Made by a program: the position numbers and the translations under genes
Assembly: GCF_021729015.1 (NCBI RefSeq)
Contig: NZ_JAJQQZ010000003.1
Span: forward strand, 248,001 to 312,000
Reading direction: 5' to 3'
Source of the DNA: Halobacterium rubrum
GTDB lineage: Archaea; Halobacteriota; Halobacteria; Halobacteriales; Halobacteriaceae
DNA: 64,000 nucleotides
Notes under the pieces: model-generated
Database searches by the model: none
What the model saw: the letters and a program-made list of their open reading frames with translations, nothing else
What the model was told of the DNA's origin: nothing
In this document: positions 43,423 through 52,033 of the stretch, piece after piece
Position numbering within the stretch: position 1 is the first letter of the stretch
Layout: every line of letters begins with the position of its first letter

Positions 43423-44493
43423 ATGCGTACTGTCGGCGTCGTCGTCAACCCCATCGCCGGGATGGGCGGCCGGGTCGGCCTGAAGGGAACGGACGGGAAA
43501 GTCGAGGAGGCCCGCGAGCGCGGCGCCGAGCCGCGCGCTCCGCAGCGGGCACGGGACGCGCTGGCGGCGCTGCACGGCCGCGCGCCCGACACCGAACTGC
43601 TGGCGTTCGGGGCGCCGATGGGCGCCGGCGTGGCGAGCGAGGCGGGCTTCGACCCGGTGGTCGTCGGCCAGCCGGCGAACGAGGACGAGACGACGGCCGC
43701 AGACACCCGCGCGGCGGTCGAGGCGTTCGTCGAACGAGGCGCCGACCTGATTCTGTTCGTCGGCGGGGACGGCACGGCGACGGACGTCACCGAGACGCTG
43801 GGCGAACTGGAGGCAGACGTGCCGGTGCTGGGGGTGCCGGCGGGCGTGAAAGTCTACTCGTCGGTGTTCGCTGTGCAGCCGGAGGCGGCGGGCCGGGTCG
43901 CGGCCACGTTCGAGGAGACCGAGTCTCGCGAGGTCAGCGACATCGACGAGGACGCCTACCGCGACGGCGAGGTCCGGACCCGGTTGCGGGGCGTCGTCGA
44001 GGTGCCGGTGGCCGAGGACCTCCAGTCCGCAAAGCAGGTCCACTCCGGCAGCACCGGTGCGCTCGCCGAGGGCGTCGCGGCGAGCGTCGAGGACGGCGTG
44101 ACGTACGTCCTGGGGCCGGGAGGAACCGTCGGTCGCATCGCCGACGAACTCGGTGTGGACGGCTCGCCGCTGGGCGTCGACGTCTACCGGGACGGCGAAC
44201 TCGTCGTGCGGGACGGCAGCGAGGACGAGATTCTGTCGGCGCTCGGCGACGAGAACGTCATCTACGTCTCCCCGATCGGCGGCCAGGGGTTCGTGTTCGG
44301 CCGGGGGAACCACCAGATATCGCCGGCGGTCATCGAGCGCAGCGAGGTCAGAGTCGTCGCGTCGCCGCGGAAACTCGACGAGACCGGTGTGTTGCGCGTC
44401 GACACCGGCGACGACGCGGTCGACGAGTCACTCCGCGGGTGGACGAAAGTGCGAGTCGGTCGCTTCGAAGAACGGATGGTGAAAGTCGTCTGA
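43423..44493 (+). CDS. ATP-NAD kinase family protein
   Basis: This 356-residue protein has the NAD-kinase-like opening TVGVVVNPIAGMGGRVGLKG and the nucleotide motif FVGGDGTATDV. The VPAGVKVYSSVF and ISPIGGQGFVFGRGNHQISP-type segments also match. It belongs to the long ATP-NAD kinase/AcoX-like group, which is separate from the canonical short NAD kinase and whose physiological substrate is uncertain. An ATG at 43423 follows a TATA-like T-rich element (about 43391-43399). Confidence 0.88.
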   Translation: MRTVGVVVNPIAGMGGRVGLKGTDGKVEEARERGAEPRAPQRARDALAALHGRAPDTELLAFGAPMGAGVASEAGFDPVVVGQPANEDETTAADTRAAVEAFVERGADLILFVGGDGTATDVTETLGELEADVPVLGVPAGVKVYSSVFAVQPEAAGRVAATFEETESREVSDIDEDAYRDGEVRTRLRGVVEVPVAEDLQSAKQVHSGSTGALAEGVAASVEDGVTYVLGPGGTVGRIADELGVDGSPLGVDVYRDGELVVRDGSEDEILSALGDENVIYVSPIGGQGFVFGRGNHQISPAVIERSEVRVVASPRKLDETGVLRVDTGDDAVDESLRGWTKVRVGRFEERMVKVV

Positions 44494-44502
44494 CGCGGCC
44501 GC

Positions 44503-44676
44503 CTACTCGTCGTCTTTCATCGACTGCAGCTGGTCGATGAGTTCGTCGCTGTCGGCCTCGGAGTCGAAGGAGATCTCGCCGTCGTGGTCGTTCTCGTGGA
44601 CGTTGACGGCGCCGTCTTCGTCGATGTCCGTGTCCTGGTCCCCCTGCTCGGACTCGTCGTAGCTACCAAAACCCAT
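44503..44676 (-). CDS. Small acidic protein (DUF5786 type)
   Basis: This 57-residue protein begins MGFGSYDESEQ and is otherwise extremely acidic, with a short C-terminal amphipathic helix (SDELIDQLQSMKDDE). The opening matches a haloarchaeal small-protein family I recall as DUF5786. It has no known function. A minus-strand TATA-like element (CTTATACAC, 44733-44741) lies about 60 bp upstream. Confidence 0.8.
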   Translation of the reverse strand: MGFGSYDESEQGDQDTDIDEDGAVNVHENDHDGEISFDSEADSDELIDQLQSMKDDE

Positions 44677-44785
44677 GATACCACTTAGAGGCGGCTCACG
44701 GAAAAACACGCCGGATTCAAGCGACCTTCCCCGTGTATAAGGACCAGAGGGAAAAACTAAGGTCTGTGGCTCCTTCGGGTGGGCC

Positions 44786-45814
44786 ATGGAGACACGGAAG
44801 GTCCAGCGGCTCGGGCCGTCGACGCTCGCGATGACGCTGCCGGCGGAGTGGGCCCGCAAACAGGACGTCGAGAAGGGCGACGAGGTCACCGTCCGGGAGA
44901 GCGGGAAGGGGTCGCTGGCGGTCACCCCGGAGTCCGCCCGCGGCGAGGACACCGAGGCGACCATCCACGCACAGAACTTCGATGCTGACGCTGTCGAGCG
45001 TGCCATCGTCGGCCAGTACGTGCTCGGCCGGCGGGTCATCCACGTCGAGAGCGAGGACGCGCTGGAGTCCGCGCACATCAACGCCGTCTACAAGGCCGAG
45101 ACACAGCTCATGGGCCTCGGCGTCGTCGAGGAGACCCCGAACCGGATCACCATCCGGTGCTCGGTCGACCCCGAGGACTTCGACCTCGACAACCTCCTCG
45201 AACGCCTCGAGAACACCGGCTCGACGATGCGCGGCGAGGCGGTGAAGGCGCTTGCTCACGGCAACCCCGACCTCGCACAGCGCGCGCTCAACCGCGAGCG
45301 GCAGGCGAACAAGATCTTCGTGCTCATCCTCCGGCTCATCTTCACCGCCTACCACGACCCGAGTCTGGCGCGCGCCGTCGGCCTCGACGAGGGGTTCCCG
45401 CTGGTCGGCTACCGGAGCGTCGCGAAGAACCTCGAGCTGGTCGCGGACAACGCCGAGGACATCGCGGACATCGTGATGGAGACCGACGGCCACACGCTGG
45501 ACGTCGACCAGGCGACGATGCGCCGCATCCGCGAGTTCACCGACAAGGTCGACGACGTCACGGCGAACGCGGTCGCGGCCGCCGTCGACCGCGACTACGA
45601 CGCGACCATCGAGGTCCGCGAGCAGTTCGCCGAGATCGAGGACCGCGAGGGCGAGATTCTCGACGACCTCCCGGAGATGGACAACGACGACCTGCTGGAG
45701 GTCCGGGAGGTGCTGGTGAGCCTCCAGCAGTCCGCCCAGTACTCGATGCGGAACGCCGAGATCGCCGCGAACCTCGCGCTGAACGAGCAGTCCGACCACA
45801 CCACCATCAACTGA
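44786..45814 (+). CDS. AbrB-PhoU phosphate regulator
   Basis: This 342-residue protein fuses an N-terminal AbrB/SpoVT DNA-binding domain (about 1-47, with RLGPSTLAMTLPAEWARKQDVEKGDEVTV) to two PhoU-like helical repeats (about 110-200 and 205-310). Haloarchaeal relatives repress phosphate uptake genes. An A-rich TATA-like element (44752-44761) is at the leaderless distance from the ATG. Its last 8 bp overlap the convergent cupin gene. The PiT transporter at 37622-38800 is a possible target, but this is inference. Confidence 0.92.
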   Translation: METRKVQRLGPSTLAMTLPAEWARKQDVEKGDEVTVRESGKGSLAVTPESARGEDTEATIHAQNFDADAVERAIVGQYVLGRRVIHVESEDALESAHINAVYKAETQLMGLGVVEETPNRITIRCSVDPEDFDLDNLLERLENTGSTMRGEAVKALAHGNPDLAQRALNRERQANKIFVLILRLIFTAYHDPSLARAVGLDEGFPLVGYRSVAKNLELVADNAEDIADIVMETDGHTLDVDQATMRRIREFTDKVDDVTANAVAAAVDRDYDATIEVREQFAEIEDREGEILDDLPEMDNDDLLEVREVLVSLQQSAQYSMRNAEIAANLALNEQSDHTTIN

Positions 45815-46499
45815 GGTCGGGCTGTTCGACCGTCTGCCGCCAGTACTTGTCGGTCAGGTACTTCTCGTGGACTGCCCGGTGACCGAGCAGTTTCGCGACC
45901 CGCCCGGCCGTCGCCCAGAGCGCTCGCTGGACGACTGACGGAGCGACCTGCAGGCGGGTCTCCGCGCTGACGGCCTCGCTGGACACGAGTGCGTGCAGCG
46001 CCCCGGGTTCGCCGTACTCGCCGTCGGCGCCGAACGCGCCCTCGTGGTCGAGCCCGGAGACGGTGTACTGCGTGTGGACGGTCTTCGCCCACGGCGGCTC
46101 GACGCGGAACGCCACGATGCCCGCTGTCTCGTTCGCGAAGTTGTGCGTGACGCCGGGGTCGACCGTGTGTGAGTCGCCCGGGGAGAGCGTCCGTTCGTCG
46201 CCGTCGACGGTGACCGTCAGCTCGCCGCGCAGCGACTCGAAGGTCTCGTCGCGGGTTCGGTGGACGTGCGGCGGGAGGACTGTCGCGTCCGGGGCGAGCC
46301 AGACCACCATCTCTGGCCGGTCGGCGTGGGGGTCGTCGAGCAGCACGGACCACAGTCCGCTGCCGGGCGCCGAGGCGAGGGCGTGCGGCGACGCCTCGAG
46401 GAGGTCGGCGGCGCGACTGTCGGGGTCCAGTTCCAGCGCGGGACCGTCTGTCGGCTCGCCGCCCTCGTCGAGCGGGCGGCCGGTCGTGTGGAGGGACAC
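45807..46499 (-). CDS. Cupin domain protein
   Basis: This 230-residue protein has a cupin fold in its middle (about 50-135). Metal-type motif 1 is PPHVHRTRDETFESLRGELTV, with two His and a Glu, and motif 2 is PGDSHTVDPGVTHNFAN, with a His. The C-terminal 90 residues are helical and unassigned. The function is unknown; it could be a metal-dependent dioxygenase or isomerase. The start is GTG 46499. Its 3' end overlaps the phoU-like gene. Confidence 0.82.
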   Translation of the reverse strand: MSLHTTGRPLDEGGEPTDGPALELDPDSRAADLLEASPHALASAPGSGLWSVLLDDPHADRPEMVVWLAPDATVLPPHVHRTRDETFESLRGELTVTVDGDERTLSPGDSHTVDPGVTHNFANETAGIVAFRVEPPWAKTVHTQYTVSGLDHEGAFGADGEYGEPGALHALVSSEAVSAETRLQVAPSVVQRALWATAGRVAKLLGHRAVHEKYLTDKYWRQTVEQPDLS

Positions 46500-46545
46500 G
46501 CCCGACGACTACTTCGAGGACGGAAAAGCGTTCGTGGTCCGTCGG

Positions 46546-47005
46546 CTACGGCGCTTTCTCGACGGTCAGCGGGCGTCGGGCGGCCAGCGTGCACGGGAAC
46601 GCCGGGTGTTCAGCGAAGTGCCAGACGACCATGTAGCGCCGCGACCCCGTTGTGCAGTCGACGTCGTCGGAGCCGAACCGCTCGGGCAGCGCCTCGAAGA
46701 CCGTCCGGAGCGACGCGAACGAGTCGAAGACGACGGCGTTGCCGGTGGAGTCGGCGGCGCACCGCTGTACGACGTACTCGCCGTTCGGGCGGTGGACGCC
46801 GGCGGTCCGGGCGAACGCCTGGCGCTGTTCGAGCGCGTCCCCGACGGCGGCCCGCAGTTCGACGGCGGCGCTCCGGGAGAGCGCGACCGTCTGGTCGCCA
46901 ACGGTCAGTTCGACGGTACTGTCGCCAGCCTCGTCGCTCGTCGCGGCAGCCGATACCTCGTCGCTACTGGAGAACGCGACCAGGAGCGGCGGAACTCCGT
47001 GGCAT
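46546..47005 (-). pseudogene. Frameshifted gene, conserved haloarchaeal protein (DUF7528-like)
   Basis: A coding frame ending at 46546 encodes about 140 residues that read like a real protein, including VFDSFASLRTVFEALPERF, VVWHFAEHPAFPCTL and RRPLTVEKAP at the C-terminus. That frame has no ATG or GTG start except one close to its end. A good start exists at 47005 (ATG), with a TATA-like element (about 47030-47037) at the leaderless distance. This start is in another frame and reaches a stop after 13 codons. One extra base (or two lost) between 47005 and about 46960 would join them. It is either a recent pseudogene, a programmed frameshift or a sequence error. The family name is from memory. 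Confidence 0.6.
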
Positions 47006-47084
47006 ACCCGGACTGTGTTACCGCCTCGACAAAAGTGCTTGGCGGGTGTGTCGGTCGACCACGCGCCCCGGCGGCGCGCTGCCG

Positions 47085-48236
47085 TCAGGAGAGCAAGTCG
47101 TCGTCTTCGGTGGTCGTCGTCTCGTTGCCACCGTCGCTCGTAGTGGTGGTGGGTGTGTCGCTGGTCGTCGTCGTTTCGCTCGCCGTCGGCGAGTCGTCAC
47201 TGTCCTCGCTGGTCGTGGTGGTGGCAGCCGTCGTGGTCGCGGTGGTCGTCTCCGTGTCGTCGCCGCCGTCGGCGGATTCGCTGTCGTCCCCGAAGATGTC
47301 CGTTTCGATGGTCTTCTCGTAAGTGAGGCCGTCCAGCGGGACGCGCACGGACTCGTCGGTGCCCGGCGGCTGTATCTCGGCGTAGAAGTCGATGGTGAGG
47401 TTCGTCACCTGGTCGTTCTCGAGGTGGCTCACCCACCAGTCGTCCAGCGCCTGCGTCCGGATGGTTGTCGGGAACGACACCGCCCGTGTCTCGCAGCCCG
47501 GGATGGTGACGGTCTCCTCGGTCTCGCCGTCGCCGACGTCGACGTCGTTCATCGTGATGTCGTAGCCGACACTGGAGATTGCGACCGGCTGGGCCTTCGG
47601 GTTGTGCACCCGGAACGTCAGGTCGATTGGCGTCTCCTGGCTCGTCGCCTCGCCCCAGGACGCGTCGCGCTCCTCGATTATCAGTACCGGGTCAGAGACC
47701 AGCGGCGCGTTCGCGTCGATGTCCTGGTCCTCGCTGGAGTTGAACTGCCCGAGGACGTCCGTGTCGATGGCGCGGTTCGCCGGCTGGAACGACACCGACC
47801 GGCCGAGCGTACTCGACGTCACGGTCGCGTCGACCGCCAGCTGCGAGGACTCGCCGCCGTTCACGTGCGTCACCCACCACGCCGGAATCTGGTCGTTCTG
47901 GAGGTCCGTGGTGAGGTTCACCGTCGAGTTCCCGGAATCGACGCCGACGCCGCGTTTCTCGCCCTCGGCGACGGTGACGTCGTTCATCGCCACCGAGTAG
48001 TTCACGCGGACGCCACCCAGACTGGCCCCTACCGGGTTCGGGTTGTTCACGGCGAGGACCGTCTCGATCTCCGTGACGGACTCGTTCACGTCGCCGAACT
48101 CGTTGTCGACACCCGCGACGGCCGGCACGCCGAGGAAGCCGGCCGCGAACGCCCCGCCGGCGACGACGACCAGCCCCAGCAGGACCGTCGCGGCGACCCG
48201 CAGCTTGCTCCCCAGCAACAGCCCACGCACGTTCAT
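47085..48236 (-). CDS. LEA14/WHy-domain surface protein
   Basis: This 383-residue membrane-anchored protein has an N-terminal helix (about 10-35) and two WHy/LEA type 2 domains (about 55-175 and 180-310). The two share the patterns NP.p.....V.Y...MNDV and WWV.H. The C-terminal 70 residues are Thr/Ser-rich with Asp runs, a likely glycosylated stalk. Related proteins bind water or membranes during desiccation. The start is the ATG at 48236. The frameshifted gene lies 79 bp downstream. Confidence 0.83.
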   Translation of the reverse strand: MNVRGLLLGSKLRVAATVLLGLVVVAGGAFAAGFLGVPAVAGVDNEFGDVNESVTEIETVLAVNNPNPVGASLGGVRVNYSVAMNDVTVAEGEKRGVGVDSGNSTVNLTTDLQNDQIPAWWVTHVNGGESSQLAVDATVTSSTLGRSVSFQPANRAIDTDVLGQFNSSEDQDIDANAPLVSDPVLIIEERDASWGEATSQETPIDLTFRVHNPKAQPVAISSVGYDITMNDVDVGDGETEETVTIPGCETRAVSFPTTIRTQALDDWWVSHLENDQVTNLTIDFYAEIQPPGTDESVRVPLDGLTYEKTIETDIFGDDSESADGGDDTETTTATTTAATTTTSEDSDDSPTASETTTTSDTPTTTTSDGGNETTTTEDDDLLS

Positions 48237-48345
48237 GTTCGGCCGGGGGCGCTTGCCGCGGGAAAGTCTGATGGCCGAGATCGCGGCGGGGTGGCGCCGC
48301 CGCCGAGTAGAACCAATTAAGGCCCGGCACCGGTAACGGCGAGGT

Positions 48346-48531
48346 ATGACCACGCAGTCCGCCGACGAGACGGACATGGGCGTCGGTGTCGGCATCGCGT
48401 TCGGCCTGCTGACCGCCGCCGCGGCCGTCTACGCCTTCGTATCCCCGGGACAGTTCCAGACGGCAGTCGGGTTCGCCGCTGCCGTAACTCTCGCTGCGCT
48501 GTCGGTCGCCGCCATCCACATCTGGGGGTAG
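48346..48531 (+). CDS. Small two-helix membrane protein
   Basis: This 61-residue protein has two hydrophobic helices (about 12-30 and 37-58) with a short loop SPGQFQ. I recall similar short haloarchaeal proteins (DUF7525-like), of unknown function. It ends 40 bp before the winged-helix gene. The ATG at 48346 follows a TTAAGG element about 30 bp upstream. Confidence 0.7.
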   Translation: MTTQSADETDMGVGVGIAFGLLTAAAAVYAFVSPGQFQTAVGFAAAVTLAALSVAAIHIWG

Positions 48532-48571
48532 GCGGAAAACCGTTAAACCGACGAAGCCCCAAGTACGGACG

Positions 48572-48799
48572 ATGAGCGAGGACTACACCGACGAGGAACG
48601 CCGCATCCTCGACTACCTCCGGGAGAGTGTCGACCGGGGCGAGCGGTACTTCCGCTCGAAGAACATCGCGGAACACCTCGGCCTCTCCTCCAAACAGGTC
48701 GGTGTGCGACTCCCAGAGCTCGCGGAGAAGACCGAGGACGTCGACATCGAGAAGTGGAGCCGTTCGAAGTCCACGACGTGGCGAGTCGAGCCCGCCTAG
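48572..48799 (+). CDS. Small winged-helix protein (DUF7123-like)
   Basis: This 75-residue protein is a single winged-helix domain: the helix EERRILDYLRESVDRGERYFRSKNIAEHLGL, the recognition helix SSKQVGVRLPELAEK and the wing KSTTWRVE. It resembles a haloarchaeal family I recall as DUF7123 and is likely a DNA-binding regulator or nucleoid-type factor. It is followed 47 bp later by the SRPBCC gene. Confidence 0.8.
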   Translation: MSEDYTDEERRILDYLRESVDRGERYFRSKNIAEHLGLSSKQVGVRLPELAEKTEDVDIEKWSRSKSTTWRVEPA

Positions 48800-48846
48800 A
48801 CCCCCGCAATCGGCGGCTTTTTGCTGGCGGCCTCGAAAAGGCCGGT

Positions 48847-49278
48847 ATGACAGTTCGGGTCGAGCGCACGTTCGAGTTGACGGTGTCGCCCGAGGACGTC
48901 TGGGCGTTCATCTCCGACCCAGAGAAGCGCGCCGACGCGATCAGCGTCGTCGACAGCTACACGAGCGAGGGCGATACGACGACCTGGCACGTGGCGCTGC
49001 CGATTCCGGTGGTGCGCAGCACCATCGACGTGGAGACGCGAGACGTGACCGTCGAGGCGCCGACGTTCGTCAAGTTCGTGGGGAAGTCCGGCATCTTCAA
49101 CGTCACCGGCGAGCACGAGATCCACGAGCTGGATGGTGGCGGGTCGACGCTCACGAACCGGTTCGTGGTCGACGGGAAGGTACCGGGCGTCGAGCAGTTC
49201 TTCAAGCGGAACCTCGACGACGAGCTCGACCGCCTCCAGCGGAAGCTCGAGGAGGACGGCGCGACGGGGGCCGACTGA
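48847..49278 (+). CDS. SRPBCC/CoxG-like protein
   Basis: This 143-residue protein is a START/Bet v1-type fold. It opens VERTFELTVSPEDVWAFISDPEK, strands follow, and the long C-terminal helix (VEQFFKRNLDDELDRLQRKLEE) closes it. Such domains bind hydrophobic ligands. The first 25 residues resemble carbon monoxide dehydrogenase subunit G, but no CO dehydrogenase genes are nearby. It is followed within one base by the nitrilase gene. Confidence 0.85.
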   Translation: MTVRVERTFELTVSPEDVWAFISDPEKRADAISVVDSYTSEGDTTTWHVALPIPVVRSTIDVETRDVTVEAPTFVKFVGKSGIFNVTGEHEIHELDGGGSTLTNRFVVDGKVPGVEQFFKRNLDDELDRLQRKLEEDGATGAD

Positions 49279-49279
49279 G

Positions 49280-50080
49280 ATGCGGCTCGCGCTCGCCCAG
49301 CTGGACGTTGAGGCGGGGGCGGTCGACGCGAATCTCGGCCGCGCCGAGGACGCCATCCGGGAGGCGGCAGGCCGGGACGCGGACCTCGTCGCGCTCCCGG
49401 AGCTGTTCGACGTGGGGTTCTTCGCGTTCGACGCCTACCAGCGGGTCGCGGAGGGCCTCGACGGCGAGAAGTTCGCGCGAATCCGGGACGTCGCCGCCGA
49501 CGAGGACGTCGCCGTGCTCGCGGGCAGCATCGTCGAGGACCTCGCCGAGTCCGAGGGCGGTCCCGCCGACGAGGGGCTGGCGAACACGAGCGTGCTGTTC
49601 GACGCGGACGGCGACCGTCGGCTCGTCTACCGCAAACACCACCTGTTCGGGTACGAGTCCGCCGAGGCGGAGCTCCTGGTGCCCGGCGAGCGCGTGCCGA
49701 CGACGGACCTGCTGGGGTTCACTGTCGCGGCGACGACGTGCTACGACCTCCGGTTCCCGGAGCTCTACCGCGACCTCGCCGAGGACGGCGTCGACCTCGT
49801 GCTCGTACCGTCGGCGTGGCCGTACCCGCGCGTGGAGCACTGGAAGCTGCTGCCGCGCGCTCGCGCCGTCGAGAACCTCACGTACGTCGCCGCGGTCAAC
49901 GGCGCCGCTGACTTCGGCGACGACGCACTCGTGGGCCGGTCGACAGTCTACGACCCGTGGGGGACGACGCTCGCCAGCACTGGCGACCACCCCGACATCG
50001 TGTTCGCGGACCTCGACCCCGACCGGCCCGCGGCCGTCCGCGAGGAGTTCCCCGCGCTCCGCGACCGTCGCCGGCACTGA
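49280..50080 (+). CDS. Carbon-nitrogen hydrolase (nitrilase superfamily)
   Basis: This 266-residue cytosolic hydrolase has the catalytic Glu-Lys-Cys triad: E41 (LPELFDVGFF), K119 (YRKHHLFGYE) and C154 (TTCYDLRFPELYR). Related enzymes hydrolyse omega-amides or N-carbamoyl compounds. The substrate is unknown, and omega-amidase/2-oxoglutaramate amidase is a common archaeal match. The start follows the SRPBCC stop by one base, so they are cotranscribed. Confidence 0.9.
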   Translation: MRLALAQLDVEAGAVDANLGRAEDAIREAAGRDADLVALPELFDVGFFAFDAYQRVAEGLDGEKFARIRDVAADEDVAVLAGSIVEDLAESEGGPADEGLANTSVLFDADGDRRLVYRKHHLFGYESAEAELLVPGERVPTTDLLGFTVAATTCYDLRFPELYRDLAEDGVDLVLVPSAWPYPRVEHWKLLPRARAVENLTYVAAVNGAADFGDDALVGRSTVYDPWGTTLASTGDHPDIVFADLDPDRPAAVREEFPALRDRRRH

Positions 50081-50425
50081 CCCGGGAACTGACCCGGCAG
50101 GCCCCGCCGCAGATACGTGAATTTAAATACCATCGAGCATTACCGGTGATTGCCGGAAGCGACGCTTTTCTCGTCGTGACGGCAACAACGACGCTCCGCG
50201 CCCGCACCCACCGCCACCACCGCGCGGCCGCGACTCCGGGACCCGCGGCCGTGCACTCGGCGTCCACCTCCTCTCCACTCACCGCCACGTACTCGTCCAC
50301 TGACCAGTCGAGCCCGAGCCACCGGCACGGCGAGGAAACTCTCCGTCAGCGGCTCTGGATGGCGTACGCGCGAGCTCGCCAACAAAAGAATCGGCAATCG
50401 AACCGGGTCGACCGCGCTCCGGTCG
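50081..50425. other. Gene-poor 345-bp interval with a strong TATA-like element
   Basis: Between the convergent nitrilase and aldehyde dehydrogenase genes I find no convincing ORF. ATTTAAATAC (50121-50130) is an excellent TATA match and its core is readable on both strands. A plus-strand transcript would begin near 50152. A hairpin with 8-bp arms CGGCCGCG and CGCGGCCG lies at 50225-50251. The composition is otherwise C-rich on the plus strand. A small RNA or an antisense leader to the dehydrogenase 3' end is possible. Confidence 0.5.
50225..50251. repeat. Hairpin-forming inverted repeat
   Basis: Arms 50225-50232 and 50244-50251 are perfect reverse complements separated by 11 bp. It sits inside the gene-poor interval. 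Confidence 0.5.
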
Positions 50426-51940
50426 TCAGTCGTCCTCGGTCTTGATGTCCGCGGAGAGGCCCTGCGCCATCTGGATGTCCTTGGAGTTGTTCAGGGTCCA
50501 CGCGGTGCGCTCGGTGACCGCCTCGATGACCTCGCGGGCGCTCGGGTAGCCGTTGCCGGACTTCTTCACGCCGCCGAACGGCAGCTGGACCTCCGCGCCG
50601 ATGCACGGGAGGTTGCCGTAGGCGAGGCCGACCTCGGCGTTGTCACGGTAGTAGTTGATCTGGCGGTAGTCCTCGCTGATGACGGCGCCGGCGAGCCCGT
50701 AGGGGGTGTCGTTGTGGATCTCGACGGCGCGCTCGATGTCACCGGAGTACTCGATGAGCGCGACGTGCGGCCCGAAGACTTCCTCCTTGATGGAGCGCAG
50801 GTCCGGGCTGTAGTCGACCTCGTAGACGAAGGGCCCGACCCAGTTGCCGTCCTCGTGGCCCTCGGGAATCTCGTCGGCCTCGAACTCCGTGCGGTCGACG
50901 AGCACGTTCTTCGCCTCCTCGCGAGCGAGCTCGTTGTACTTCTGGATCTTCTCGACGTGCTCGGGCTCGATGGCCGGCCCCATGAACGTCCCCTCGTCGA
51001 GCGGGTCGCCGACCGCGACCTTCTCGGCGACCTCGACGTAGCGCTCCTTGAACTCGTCGTAGACGTCCTCGTGGACGATGAGGCGCTCGCTGGAGACGCA
51101 GCGCTGGCCCGTCGTCTTGAATGAGGACATCACGGCGGAGTGGACGGCGATGTCGAGGTCCGCCTCCTCCGTGACGACGATGCCGTTCTTCCCGCCCATC
51201 TCGCAGGCCGCGAGCTTGCCGGGGGACTCGGCGACCTTCTGGGCGACCTCCTGGCCGACCTCCGCGGAGCCCGTGAACAGCACGGTGTCGACGCGATCGT
51301 CGTCGACGATGCGGGCGCCGGCGTCGCCGAAGCCCTGCACCATGTTGAACACGCCGTCGGGGATGCCGGCGTCCTCGAACATCTCGGCGATGATCTGGCC
51401 GCACCACGGCGTCTGCTCGGCGGGCTTCCAGACGACGGTGTTGCCCTCGACCAGCGCGACAGCCATGTGCCAGAACGGGATGGCGACCGGGAAGTTCCAC
51501 GGCGTGATGCAGCCGACGACGCCCCGCGGCTTGCGCCGCATGTAGGCGTCCTTGTCCGCAATCTCGGACGGTACCACGTCGCCCGACGGGTGGCGGGCGT
51601 CGCCCGCGGCCCACTCGACCATGTGCCAGGCCTCGGCGACGTCGGCCTTCCCCTCGGAGATCTCCTTCCCGCACTCCTTGGTGACGACCTCACCGAGCTC
51701 CTGGTGGCGGTCTTTCAGCTCGTGGTAGATGTCCCAGAGGTACTCCGCGCGCTCGATGCGGGACAGCGACTGCCACTCGTCCTCGACCGCGTCGGCGGCC
51801 GCGACGGCGTCGTCGACGTCGTCGGTGGTGCCGCGCCGGAACTCGCCGAGCGTCTCGCCGGTCGCCGGATTGGTGCTCTCGAAGGTGTCGGCGCCGTGGC
51901 CGTCGGTCCACTCGCCGTCGATGTAGTGCTGGTACGTCAT
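50426..51940 (-). CDS. NAD(P)-dependent aldehyde dehydrogenase
   Basis: This 504-residue enzyme oxidises aldehydes to acids. The catalytic residues are N149 (TPWNFP), E247 (ACEMGGKN) and C281 (TTGQRCVSS). The coenzyme motif FTGSAEVGQ and the C-terminal PFGGVKKSGNG are typical. It resembles succinate-semialdehyde or 2,5-dioxovalerate-type dehydrogenases, but the substrate cannot be fixed here. The ATG at 51940 was chosen over a TTG at 51946. A T-rich TATA-like element lies about 25-35 bp upstream. Confidence 0.93.
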   Translation of the reverse strand: MTYQHYIDGEWTDGHGADTFESTNPATGETLGEFRRGTTDDVDDAVAAADAVEDEWQSLSRIERAEYLWDIYHELKDRHQELGEVVTKECGKEISEGKADVAEAWHMVEWAAGDARHPSGDVVPSEIADKDAYMRRKPRGVVGCITPWNFPVAIPFWHMAVALVEGNTVVWKPAEQTPWCGQIIAEMFEDAGIPDGVFNMVQGFGDAGARIVDDDRVDTVLFTGSAEVGQEVAQKVAESPGKLAACEMGGKNGIVVTEEADLDIAVHSAVMSSFKTTGQRCVSSERLIVHEDVYDEFKERYVEVAEKVAVGDPLDEGTFMGPAIEPEHVEKIQKYNELAREEAKNVLVDRTEFEADEIPEGHEDGNWVGPFVYEVDYSPDLRSIKEEVFGPHVALIEYSGDIERAVEIHNDTPYGLAGAVISEDYRQINYYRDNAEVGLAYGNLPCIGAEVQLPFGGVKKSGNGYPSAREVIEAVTERTAWTLNNSKDIQMAQGLSADIKTEDD

Positions 51941-52033
51941 CGGCAAGAACTGCGACGTACACGGTGAAAAAGATGGGCCTTCCGCGGGCGGCAGGGCGAC
52001 GCCTCACCGTGGTACCTGCTAGCTCGGCCTCCG

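Noticed and set aside
48847-49278. CoxG of a CO dehydrogenase system
   Set aside because: The fold is general for SRPBCC proteins and no CO dehydrogenase subunit is present; the neighbour is a nitrilase.
50140-50397. An 85-codon minus-strand frame in the gene-poor interval
   Set aside because: It is Arg/Gly-rich with no conserved pattern, and its start is not placed after a promoter with confidence.
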